Origin: Oscheius onirici
Lineage: Eukaryota; Nematoda; Chromadorea; Rhabditida; Rhabditidae
Direction: 5' to 3'
Length of the DNA: 64,000 nucleotides
Assembly: GCA_932521025.1 (NCBI GenBank)
Contig: OW051473.1
Coordinates: 806,001-870,000 of the forward strand
The first letter of the stretch is position 1, and the number at the start of each line of letters is the position of its first letter. The translations under genes and the position numbers were made by a program. Shown in pieces: positions 23,007-33,700 of the stretch. The notes below the pieces were generated by a model. The model made no database searches, was not told the origin of the DNA, and was given only the letters and a program-made list of their open reading frames with translations.

Positions 23007-23394
23007 TCTGAAAAAGAGCATAAAAAATTGAACAAAAAATACCTGCACGTTGAAGGAGAAGTTTGTTTGCTAATGATTTTAGCTTTACATCCCACTGGCA
23101 GGTCATTCCCAGAGAGCCTTCTAATTGTTTTGTTAACACGTTAATAATGATTCCCATAAACAAGAGAGTGGTGGGATTAGAGACCGCAGGTTACGAGCTC
23201 GTGCGCGGTTTTTTTAATCTTATGTTGTCGGCTCACAAATTACTTACTCTCAAGTTTCTGGGAACAGACGACATGAAAAAACTTTGTTTAGCCATGTTTT
23301 GTATAAAAATACTGCCCGAAATGAATAAAGCCCAACAATGTTCAGTTTCTGTCGTGAAAACAAAAAAGGCTTATTGACGCTGTATTCAGTTTTT

Positions 23395-23850
23395 CTAAAA
23401 CGGAGTTTCATCTTCTTGTTCAGTTTCTCCAGCAAGGTTCATGGTAGATTCGGATACTATTGATGTTAAGACGTACGACTCCGTTTTATCAGGAACACTG
23501 ATAGTTTTCTGTTCAAAATTTCTAAGCTTTCCTACTGGGTACAGATAGAGAAAATCAAGAAGCCGGTAAGGAAGACTAAGCCAACAAGTAGAATGAGGCC
23601 AACAATTGCGAACAGTACGTTCCAAGCGTAGCCCATTACGGACATTGACGTATGTATCAAAAAGGTGAACCATCGAGAGCTTGGAACTGATGAGACCGAC
23701 CACGCCCAGCTGAAGAATAACAGAAACGCACGATTTTGCGTGAATAGGCATACAATTCACAGTGCCAGTAACAGCAGGAAACAAAACAACTTTGCATGCT
23801 GATAAATACATTTGAAACACGAAATATATCGCAGAAAACCACGGTGCTCT
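23395..23850 (-). CDS. multi-pass membrane protein fragment, 5' end unresolved
   Basis: The clearest part reads, on the minus strand, SRWFTFLIHTSMSVMGYAW, then a long helix (VLFAIVGLILLVGLVFLTGF), and after a 38-nt intron (GTAGGA...ATCAG, about 23496-23533) a soluble acidic tail VPDKTESYVLTSIV...EQEDETPF, stop at 23395. Upstream a 52-nt intron (GTGAAT...TTCTTCAG) joins a hydrophobic exon with KLFCFLLLLA. The first exon could not be fixed. Two or three membrane helices are visible. No family recognised. Confidence 0.45.
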   Translation of the reverse strand, partial: RAPWFSAIYFVFQMYLSACKVVLFPAVTGTVNCMPIHAKSCVSVILQLGVVGLISSKLSMVHLFDTYVNVRNGLRLERTVRNCWPHSTCWLSLPYRLLDFLYLYPVGKLRNFEQKTISVPDKTESYVLTSIVSESTMNLAGETEQEDETPF

Positions 23851-24169
23851 TAATGTGGAAGAATTCACATCTTCCGTAGCTTGAAATTGTTAGCAATAGA
23901 TGTACCGAAAACAGCTTAAACAACAAAATATACATTAGCCTTCTATCGGCTTTCTTTAGCCTAAAATTTATTGGGCGGAACACTGGTTACTCGTATTCGA
24001 ACTTTTAGGTGTTAGTGTGTCAGTAGACACAGACCATTTTGTTCTCTACACTTTATTCAACACACTGAAAACAACTCGAAGTGTGGATTTCAGAAAAAGC
24101 TAGGCAAAATATTGGGGACGTTGGGGGACAGACTATTTTTCCATAGGGTCTGGATGGAGGTTTTCCGTA

Positions 24170-26170
24170 CTAAACATCTTGTTGAAAGTTGACCAAAGTG
24201 GCGTAGGTAGGAAACGACAGGCGTCTCACGGGTGAATCGACGGCGGATGGCGGTTGCACGGTCTCTAAACCTTTTTCTTTAAACATTCGATGTGCCTTAC
24301 CTAGCGAATCTGAAGCAAGTGAAGGGAGCATTTCGGAGACTTCTAAGCGGTGATAGTATGTGGCCAGCTGGTTGTAGACCATCCTGCAATCAAAATGTTG
24401 GAAAAATACTGATGATAGACTTACTCCAACATGACTTCAGCTCCATAGAAGAACGCCTGGTAGCTCTCAGCAAGAGTCATTCCGGTGGAACGGTGGATTA
24501 AGTAGTAGACAAGAGGGAAGCTAAATTGGTGTTCTCATACTGTAATTTATGTTATCGTACACAACGCAAACGTAGAGGACGAAGAAGATGAGAATATCGC
24601 GCCAAACATGTGCTGAAACTGTGTTCTTTTAGGGGACAATGGATGACTTACATTTGGGACCCTTCTCTTGAGGAATTGAAGTAGTCGGAGCCGAAAACGT
24701 TTTACGAGATGGAGTGAATAGTTCTCCGAGCAGATTTTTCTCAATGTGGTGACGGGTGAGATGACGAATGAAGGTCTTGAAAGAAACCTTTTCGTTCCTC
24801 GGATCGATAAAAACCGGGGACCTAAAGTCGTGTTAAGAACCATAGTATCCTCAAACTACTACGGGCTGTTAGAAATCACAATGGGCTCATTTTCCAGTGC
24901 ATTCTCCGGGGTCTGACACTGTTTTTTCATTAGATCGGTGTAGATCAAGAAATTTTCAGAGAGATGGAGGGGCATTTGCTTACTGTAGAACTCGTTGAAC
25001 GGCCCCTCGGGAGAGATCGTGTTGCGGATGGAAGCAGCGTAGTAAACACGAGTTTTACGTTCTCCTGTTGCATTCCGCACCAGCTCGCCTAAAAATTGTG
25101 ATGTTGCAAGCAACTACAAAAATCAATTCCTCGCCATAGAAACTTGCACTATGATAGTAACCGAGCAGGTTGGTAGATGCAAAGACGCTGCGAAGAGTGA
25201 AACCATTAGGATATTGGCGGTATGAAAAACGGTTTGATAGATTAGTCCATTGAAAGTATTTCGTCCGCCCCCGTTCTTATTTAGTCATGTGAGCAGATGT
25301 TACCCCAGCCTGATGCAGGTGTTCAAGTCACAAGTCGACTAGAAAAAGGCAAAGATGGGGAAAAAGGAGCGCCAAAAAGTTTGTCGGCGAAATGAGAGGC
25401 ACTAAAGTGCATCTTGTACTGTAGTTGCCCTAACAATGTTGTGAATTAAAGCAGAAACTAAGTCTTTGAACCAGTAGTCTCTTGGTAAAACTAGGCAAAA
25501 AACTGTTATTTAGTGCCGCGCGACGTCTTCGATCAACATTGCCCGAATAACACCTGTCTCTTCACAAGTTCTTTGTTTCCCCGCATATCGTGAAGTTTTC
25601 TTAACAACAGTGAAGGAATTATACCTTTTTTTATACGATCGAGTTCAGGAGTTCTAATGAATATACTGTTTTCCTGCACCGCAGCCTTCATGCCTTACTG
25701 ACCTGAATCTCAAAGAAATTGAGCAATCCACCCAGGTCCTGTTGCCAAGTGATTGTTCTAGCGTAGGTCTTGTCGTCCAGGTATCGATACCACGGGGAAG
25801 GAGTGTAGTCGGAAAGAACATTACCTCTATAAACTAACTAAACTTACTCGTGATTTTCTTGACGACGTGAGAACTGTTGTCCTTTTTGACGAAGTAGTCG
25901 GCGTCGATCTCCACAAAGTTGCGGTTAGCAGTCAGCACGTTGAAGGAAGAGAATGAACAGTTGACAATCATTGCTCTTTCTTGAACTTGGCTAGAACGGA
26001 GTTCTCCGGGACCAATAAAGGTGTCTTTGGGACAGTTCTGAAGACGTAATATTGGCTATACGTGCAGTTCTTACCTCCAGAGGATGCTCGTAAGTGGGAA
26101 ACGTGACGGTATTTGTGCTGTGAGCCATGACACAGCTAGTAGCCAAGAAGAGTAGGACAAGTTTGAGCAT
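24170..26170 (-). CDS. type I membrane protein, family unknown
   Basis: Begins with a signal peptide (MLKLVLLFLATSCVMA, 26170). Main exons: 26075-26170, 25848-26037, about 25690-25824, 24863-25088, 24652-24822, then three short exons down to a stop at 24170. The ectodomain has NCPKDTFIGPGELRSS, VNCSFSS and KKQCQTPE and several N-glycosylation sequons (for example NSS, NAT). A helix (ILIFFVLYVCVVFPLVYYLI) near 24560-24620, spanning a 42-nt intron, is followed by a cytosolic part with STGMTLAESYQAFFYGAEVM. The join between exons 2 and 3 leaves room for an intron of only 23 nt (25825-25847); see findings. Neighbouring minus-strand genes also encode membrane or secreted proteins. I do not recognise the family. 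Confidence 0.6.
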
Positions 26171-26775
26171 GCTGCTGAAATGAATAGCCTTCTACAGAAC
26201 GATTAGAAAAATTGATAGACGCAGTTACAACTCAAGCAAAAGATCAAGGACAGAACGTTGCTGGTTATCCAAGGAGAATGAGGAAACTGCACGTTATCCT
26301 CAAGTACCGCCCATTCCTTTGCAGAGATTTCACAAGAATAGACAGCCTCCTGCAAGTTTTGGAAAAAGCGGCGGTAAAAAGATGATCTTTGAGATTGAAA
26401 ATCCTGATATCCAACACTTTGAATATTGAAAGAAGTTTTGGTTTGCGCCTCAAGTTTTATGTCAAAGCTTTTCTGGCCGCTTTAGAAGAAATTTTTTGCA
26501 GTTCTACTTCTACTCAGATTTTTTCAAGCAGCTTGACCAAGGATGCGGAAATCAAAACTTTTTAACAGCTCTCAAAGGAATACAAGTGCTTTTTATTTTT
26601 CTTGGTCAGGGAAATGAAAATCGAGTTAGCTTTTGTTCGATCTTGCAAAACGAAAAAGTTATATGCACAAGGGCAAAAGACATTTGGTGTGAACTGTATA
26701 AGAATAAGGTATGCATCGATGTTTATTAGAACCGTATCATATTATTATTTAGCTGTTGCACAGTCCGGCTGTGTT
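26171..26775. other. intergenic, no gene recognised
   Basis: Space between two minus-strand genes. It should hold the promoter of the 24.2-26.2 kb gene and the 3' end of the esterase gene. An ORF on plus (26496-26729) has no supporting features. Confidence 0.4.
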
Positions 26776-28740
26776 TTAGTTTCTCTTGACGTTAGTCGTG
26801 TCGGTAAGAAAGCCCATGTCAAAGCCAAGGTCATCGAGGCTCTTGATAAAGTAGTACGAGTCCATGAAGTAACCGTCCTTGACATGTCCATCTCCCTTGA
26901 AAACATAGTACTCCATGTTGCATCCGACTTGAGGCCACTGCTTTCCAGGAATGATGGGTCTTCTGCAAAATGAGTCTCAGCTCCGCTATTCCTTTTTCAA
27001 CTCACCCATACTTGGTGAAGGATCCGATGGCAGCAACCAGTTGGTCGTGAACTTTTCCATCGATAGTACCGTTCATCGCGTAGGGTCCCATGTTGAATAG
27101 GTCGAACATGTAGGCGTACTCGTTAGTGTGAACGGATCCCCATGCCTTCTGGTAGTTCATTCCTCGGACCTGGTAGATGATCTGGTTGAACTGCTCAAAC
27201 TCGTAAGCCCAAATTGGCCACTGTTGCTCGCGTCTGGCCAGAATGCCCTCAACTGTCGGCTTGTAGAAATATATTTCGTTTGTCCACTGAATCGTCCAAA
27301 GATTATTGTGGGACATTGTAGGAAACTCACTCTGAGGTACTGAACAATGCTGTCTTCTACTGATTGTCCAGGAGGAGCGTAGCGTCCAACCATGGCGTTG
27401 ACAGCCTGGTCGTGATTAGCTCCGAACCAACCGGGACGAATCAGTGTCTGTAAAACAGCAATTATCTCATTAGGCGATGTTGGATGTTTGGACAAATTTT
27501 GAGCTATTCACAAACGGTTTCATATCGTAACTGTTTACAATTTGTAGACTCACCCTGATCCAAGACTCGAGAACAGTACGAGTGAAGTTTCCTTGAGAAG
27601 GAATGGGAATGGACATGTTCTGAATGAAGGGAGAGTAGCCCAAGACTCCAAAGTATCCAGTATCCTTGTCCCCAGCTCCGACAATAACAGGCTTGCGAGG
27701 AGCAGTTTTAGCCAAAATGTACGGAGAGTCTTCCATAAATCCTCCAGGTCCATCGATGACGGGTCCCCATTTGATGGTATCGAGTCCAAAGGGCACAGTG
27801 TATCCAATGCTGTTGACTCCTTGGTAGACATCAGCAACGCTCATTGCTTTCAGACAGGTCTTCAGTGCGGCTCCAGTTAGACGTCTTCCGTCGAGATTCT
27901 TGCAGTTCACTTCGTTGATGTATTCAAGAGAATTGTCGACGGTGGTGGTTCCAACTCCCCAGTAGGAGAAGGCACTACCGGACATCTCAATAGCTCCAGC
28001 AATCATATGGCGAGACTGCGTCGAGAGAACAAGTTCAGCGGCAGCACAACCTCCAGCAGAGAGACCCCAAGCTGTAATCTTCTTTGGGTTTCCTCCAAAA
28101 CGGTCAATGTTGTTGTAGAGCCATCGGATAGCCTCGACCTGGTCCCAGGATCCGTAGTTACCGGGCAGATCGCTCTCTCCGGTGGACAGATATCCGTAGA
28201 TTCCGAGACGGTACTGGATTGTGACGACGATGATGTCCTGTGGAACATAGTTATCAGCGAAGCCAGTGTAGCCGAAAAGGTTGGAAGATCCAATTTCGTA
28301 GCCACCACCGTGGATCCAGACAAGAACGGGGAGTTTCTTACCGGGGAACTGAAAAACTCGGATATGTTTTGCGTAGATTTTCAAAAACTCACAGCGTTAG
28401 CGGGTTTGACAATGTTCAAGAAGAGGCAGTTTTCGGAAGCGGTGAATCCGACCGGAACGGCAAGATTGGTGTGAGGATGACAGATATAACCAAATTTTGT
28501 TGCATTAAAGACGCCGTTGTGTCTTCCGATCGGTACGGGCTTCTCAAAACGGAGATTTCCAACAGGAGGTTGGACATATGGGATTCCTAGATAGACGTGG
28601 GCTTGTCTGCCACCCTTCGTGGTGTATTCGAATCCTCTGTAGGATCCAAGCTGGGTAGACACCAGGGGCTGAGGGTTGGGGAAGTAGAAAGCTGACACGG
28701 CAGCCAAAGCCAGAGCCAAGAGGACCAAGTTGCGGAGCAT
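26776..28740 (-). CDS. secreted carboxylesterase (COesterase family)
   Basis: Five exons: 28393-28740, 27554-28348, 27331-27447, 27006-27286, 26776-26962, all with good GT-AG sites. A signal peptide (MLRNLVLLALALAAVSAFY) precedes an alpha/beta-hydrolase fold of the type B carboxylesterase family: GIPYVQPPVGNLRFEKP, SENCLFLNIVKP, the oxyanion-hole WIHGGGYEIGS, YRLGIYGYLSTG, and the nucleophile elbow GLSAGG with catalytic Ser. A His in SVHTNEYAYMF fits the third triad residue; the acidic member is probably near DKDTGYFG. About 575 aa, normal for the family. There is no ER-retention tail (ends NVKRN), so secretion, perhaps into the gut lumen as for nematode gut esterases, is inferred. A second esterase is at 62.5 kb. 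Expression may depend on a GATA site upstream. Confidence 0.9.
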
Positions 28741-28853
28741 TCCTAAAAATTCTTTGATTAGTTGAGAAAACGCCAGAGAGAGAAAAAAACTAGGGAAACT
28801 GTAACTCTTGGCCCCTACAGTCTCCCTTTTAAAGGAGCTGCCGGGTTCAAAAA

Positions 28854-28863
28854 TCGCGCTTTA
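28854..28863 (-). promoter_or_regulatory. GATA-factor site upstream of the esterase
   Basis: The minus strand reads CAGATAAAG about 115 bp upstream of the start codon. Gut genes of nematodes are commonly driven by ELT-type GATA factors at such sites. Single motif only. Confidence 0.3.
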
Positions 28864-28869
28864 TCTGTC

Positions 28870-30776
28870 CTCGATTAATGACAAAGGTAAACATTCTCCG
28901 ACGAAAAAACGCTCTTCCTTCCCTTTCAGGGAACCCCAGACGACATTTATGTCCAATAAATGACAGATCAAAAGTTTTTTCCGGGTTTAGGGTGAAAAGT
29001 CGAGCATTTCTAGCACGAGGAACAGGCGGTATCAAACATCCTATTTGGAACAGTATAAAAGTTTTATTTATTTTTTATTTGGAACACTATAGAAGTCTTG
29101 TAACCGGATTGCACGGACGTATGTGGCCATTGTTCGTTTTGAGCGAACACGAACAGGTTGACATACCGGTCGTGTTCGCTTGACCAAAAAAAAAAAGGTG
29201 AAAATATTGATGTTCAAGGCTCGAACAGGGTTAAAAATCCGACGAATTCGAACATTTGGTCCCGCAACAATTTTACGCCAACATTTGGTTTCGTTACGAT
29301 TATCCCCTTTCACATTTTTAGTTCGTGTTCACGAACGAACATTGGGAAGCGTGTTCGTGTTAGGTTCGCAGGCGAACCAAAAGTGCAATGTTCGGTCCGT
29401 GGCGAATGTTGAGGCACACGTTAGGAATAAAATCATGTCGATCAGGCTTTTCTGTGTACTCATTTCAACGAATGAAGATGGGTATTTTCATGTCCCTCTT
29501 TGTGCGTTCATTCTTCGAAAGTATCTTCAGTTTCCAATTAGTTGCTGCTTTTATTTGCATAAAAAACTGCCTTCGTGTATTCTGATCTCGGAATTGCTAT
29601 ATTCTTTGATCTCAATCCGTTCTCGTTTGTTGATCGGAAGATCGAACGATATCTCTGGTGGTAAAAGTTTTGCGTCCAGACATCAAACAAGAGTCTAGAA
29701 GACGAATTCATTCTAGATACTTAGAGACAACTTTATTTTTGTGTGAACACAATCCCACTGAGTTACGGTACTTTCCCTTTTCCAGACAGGTGTATCATAC
29801 AGGTCTTTTCTTCTTTCTCGTCACAGAGCACAGTCCTTATCATACAGAATTCGAAGAAATTAGAACCCCAGACTGGGAGGCTCGAAAATTGATCTTTATT
29901 AAAATCCCGGTCTCACACAGTATCCGCTGAATTTGAAACTGATATGTTGTTGTCCCAATTTCTAACGTTCTGACATTTCGCCTTCTACTAATTCTTCCTG
30001 CGCACATTTAAGGTATTAAAATGTGCTCTTGCCTTGTATATTATAGTCAAACATTCCTTCTTCTTTTATTGCATCAGCCAATTCACAAAGTACTTCCTCC
30101 TCGTAATCAGAGTTCGTTCGAGAAAAGGAGACTTCTTTGAAGTTTTCCTTTTCTTTACAGCACTTTTACGAAGGGTTCAGAAGTTCCCGCGTATTTTTTC
30201 TTAAAGAAAACGTTGCTTTGATTAAAAAATGAAAGCAACTAAGTTACATTATTCAATATGAAATTCATTATTTTAAACGTTTAGAATATCCATCGGAAAT
30301 CATTTATTCTCCCTGAAATCTGCCTTATCAGAGGACTCCTGCTGTCAGATTAAAAAACTGCCTTTTGCCTTCTCTTTAGGTGTGCGGATGACAGATATAC
30401 CCAAATCAGGAACGGCCAACTTGTCTCCCTTATATGAAAATACATTCGTGAACATAAGTCGTAGACAGGAGTTCATCGTTATCGGCTTTCCGATAGACTA
30501 GACAATGGAGCTTCAAAGCATATGTAGCCGATTCTTCATTTTACACGTACGTCACTAAGCTTAAAAAAGAGAACACGTGAAAGAAACCAGTGTGCGTAAG
30601 AGACCATTGAATAAACCGAAAATTGAGAAGGAATACTCGGGAAAATATAAACATTACAGAACAGTGGTGACAATATTGATGGTACCTGTGGTCCATGACA
30701 CTAAAAGAGATAGTTGGAAGGTACCGGGCTAAGAAGGAATGAATTATTTGTAAAACACTGGTGGGACAGAGAATGT
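28870..30776. other. intergenic; contains a cluster of TGTTCG/CGAACA motifs
   Basis: No gene is supported. From 29098 to 29412 about ten copies of TGTTCG or its complement occur, including the palindrome GTTCGTGTTCACGAAC at 29321-29336. The rest up to 30776 is AT-rich with no exon I can defend. Confidence 0.5.
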
Positions 30777-33700
30777 TTAAGACTTTCTTCGAGTCGATTG
30801 ACGAAGAGGAGTTTCTACACGGAGACGGCGTCTGAAAGTCACAATTAAATGGTATAAACTTTTCAATACAACGAAAAGTGAGGTATAAAGTTAAGCCGAA
30901 CATATATACCGTTCCCCATTTTTAGTTTCTTTTTTCTGTGTCCAAAGTTTCTATGCTAAGTATCCATGAGCCCAAGCCATACCAACAATAACCTAGATAC
31001 TTCCAAAAATTTTCTGAGAACGTCTTTCAACGCTACCGGTACGTTATAACAGGAGTCGAATCTTCAAAATCTCACCTTTTTCTAGGATTTTCATCGTCGA
31101 CTTCTTCCGACTTTGCCTGAGCAGCAGCTCTCCGTGGTCGCATCTTTCTACTATCTTTTTCAGACGTTTCAGAAGCAGTTTCAGGAGAAACGGTGGTCGA
31201 TTGACCTTCACTGCCTTTTGCATTTGGTGATTCGTTATCCTGATCTGACTTTGTACTTCCAACGCTTTCGGCAACAGATCGGGGAGAACTTGGCTCGCTT
31301 ATATCGATCTGAAAAGTTAATAATAAGTGGAAATAATGCTTACATACCTCCGATTTTGCACGACTCGAAGCCCGGCTTGGAGGCCTTTTTTGCTTCTCTG
31401 CACTGCTAGGCTTTGGAATTTGGGTCTTGCTTCGGGGTGGCCGTCCGCTCCTTTTCTTCGGAGGCGGCTCAATAATTTCGTCGTCTTCTGGAATAAACTT
31501 TTAATAATCTTGGGTATCGGTTTTGATTCGTTGCCGCACATTACCAAAATATTACAAGGAAAAACAATGTTTCTCCCAAAGCTTGTTAAATCTCGAACAT
31601 AATCGAACACGAACACTGTTCCTACCTGGATCGGGAGTACCTCTCGGAGAAAACTCCATAAAGTTTAAGAGGTGTGTGCTCCGGCGCGGAGCCTTTCTCA
31701 GTCCAATCGGCGCATCGGGATCAGCTTCAACCTCTGGGACGTTTTTCTGAAAGACTTTTTCAAATATGAAGATAAAAATGCTTACCGGTTCTAAAACAGG
31801 CTTGATTACATCTTCGTATACATAACCCTTCATACCCTTTGTTTTCTTCGGCTTTGTTTCCTTTGTCTCCTCAGGTTTCGGTGGTTCTTTTGACTCCTCC
31901 TCCTTTTTTACATCGTCTTTCTTGACTTCTGCTTCAGACGATCTGTTTTTCTTCTTCTCCTAAACATTTTTTTCCAAAAAAAAACCGATTAAAATAGTCT
32001 CACCTGATGAGCTTGAAGAATTGCTTTGAGAACACTTGCAGTAGGAGAGCCCGGAGGAGGAAGGAGTCCTCCTGGAAACTGTGGGGCAGATTTCTTCTTC
32101 TGCTTTGAAATTTCTTTTTTCTTCTTGGAAGCATTGCTTTTGCTTGACGACGCACTCGCAGTCCGCCCCTTCTTCATAGAAGGTAGCGGTCCAACTGATC
32201 CTGGTGGCCTGGGCAAGTTCTTCGAGAAAGGACGTCCTCGCTTTTTCTGAACAGTATAAGTATGTTGAGTAAATTGCTGTTTATTAATAAATAAGGAACT
32301 AGATACCAGTGATTCATACTTACCGGAATAGTTCCTGGAACTGGGGCAGACTTTTTGGGAGTAGATTTCTTCTTGCCCTGAAAACCAATTTTTTGGCAGA
32401 AGTGTTTTTCAGCATATATTTGATCATCTGATTTAAGAAAAAGTAGCAGTTCTACCATAAGGATCGCCTGTTAAACGAATCGTATGAACAGTACTTTAAT
32501 AAATTCTCGCTTACCAAGTTTTTTTATACAATTTGTATTCTATCAGATTCCAATTGATAGAAACACTCACCGTTTTAGTAGTCGGGAAAATGCCGGCAGC
32601 TTCCATTTCTTTCCTTCTCCTCTCCGCATCGGCCCTTCTCTTGCTAGCTGTCTGAAGTCGTCTGATGTAGTTCCTTTGATGATGACATAATCTTCGAGCA
32701 AGAAGTCTGAAATTATACTTTGTTAACAGAGCCAGAATAAAACTACTCACTTTCTTTCCTCGCTTGTGACCAACAACTTTCCAGAAATTCGAGAGACTTC
32801 ATCGACCATGGCGGCATTGGACTGAAGAGAAAAGATTTCCAAAAAATGATTACAGAAACATACGTAGAGAATTGATGTTAATCCGTCACGAAGGACCTTC
32901 AGTTTGCAACCAAAGTGCTCTTCCAATGCCGCTTCAACTTCGTGGATTTGCTGTTCCATGAAATTGATTTCCTCCATTCTTTCCTTGTCAGTGAAGAGCA
33001 AGAAAACTTGGAAAAGGTTCTTTTTCCATTCATATTCCGCAAGAATCTAAAACATGTTGAGTGAAAAGGACATTTAAAAGATTTTGATATTTTGAGAAGG
33101 TTGAGCGATAGCTGGTATTTTCGGTTAAAAATTCTCAACGCGCATCTTATTCAAACCTAGCGCTTTTATCCGTAGTTTTGTTTCAATGTCCCTTTTAAAA
33201 TCTATGTTTTTCAAAAGTAACTTTTTAAGGAGCACAATTTTTCTTTTTCCAATTTTTTTTAACAAACGGTATAATTTGTCAGGTAATTGTACCGAAATAG
33301 ACAGTTTCCCACCTCTGGATCCGGATTCTCTAGCACAGAATGAGGAATCTCGATTCCGCAGTTGACATCCTCTGCTTGCAGCTCCTCGTTGATGTTGACG
33401 CCGTGTTCATCGCGAAGACGGACAATTTCCTCTACAGTCATCACTTCTCCAGGACTTTCGAGCATCTGATAGAGGGCATCAGTAGGAATGTCGCTGTACA
33501 TATCGCACAGCTCGAGAGTTTCGATCTAAAAATGAAATTATTATGTATCACAAAAATATTACCTGATTGATAACCGCCTCCAAGTCGTTTTCGTCTCCCG
33601 CCAGAATAGCTTCTTCAATCATGTGGCTGTACGTCTGAGCATGGCCCCCATTACACAGCAAAGCTATGATCTCGTCATCAATTTCTTTTGAATCCGGCAT

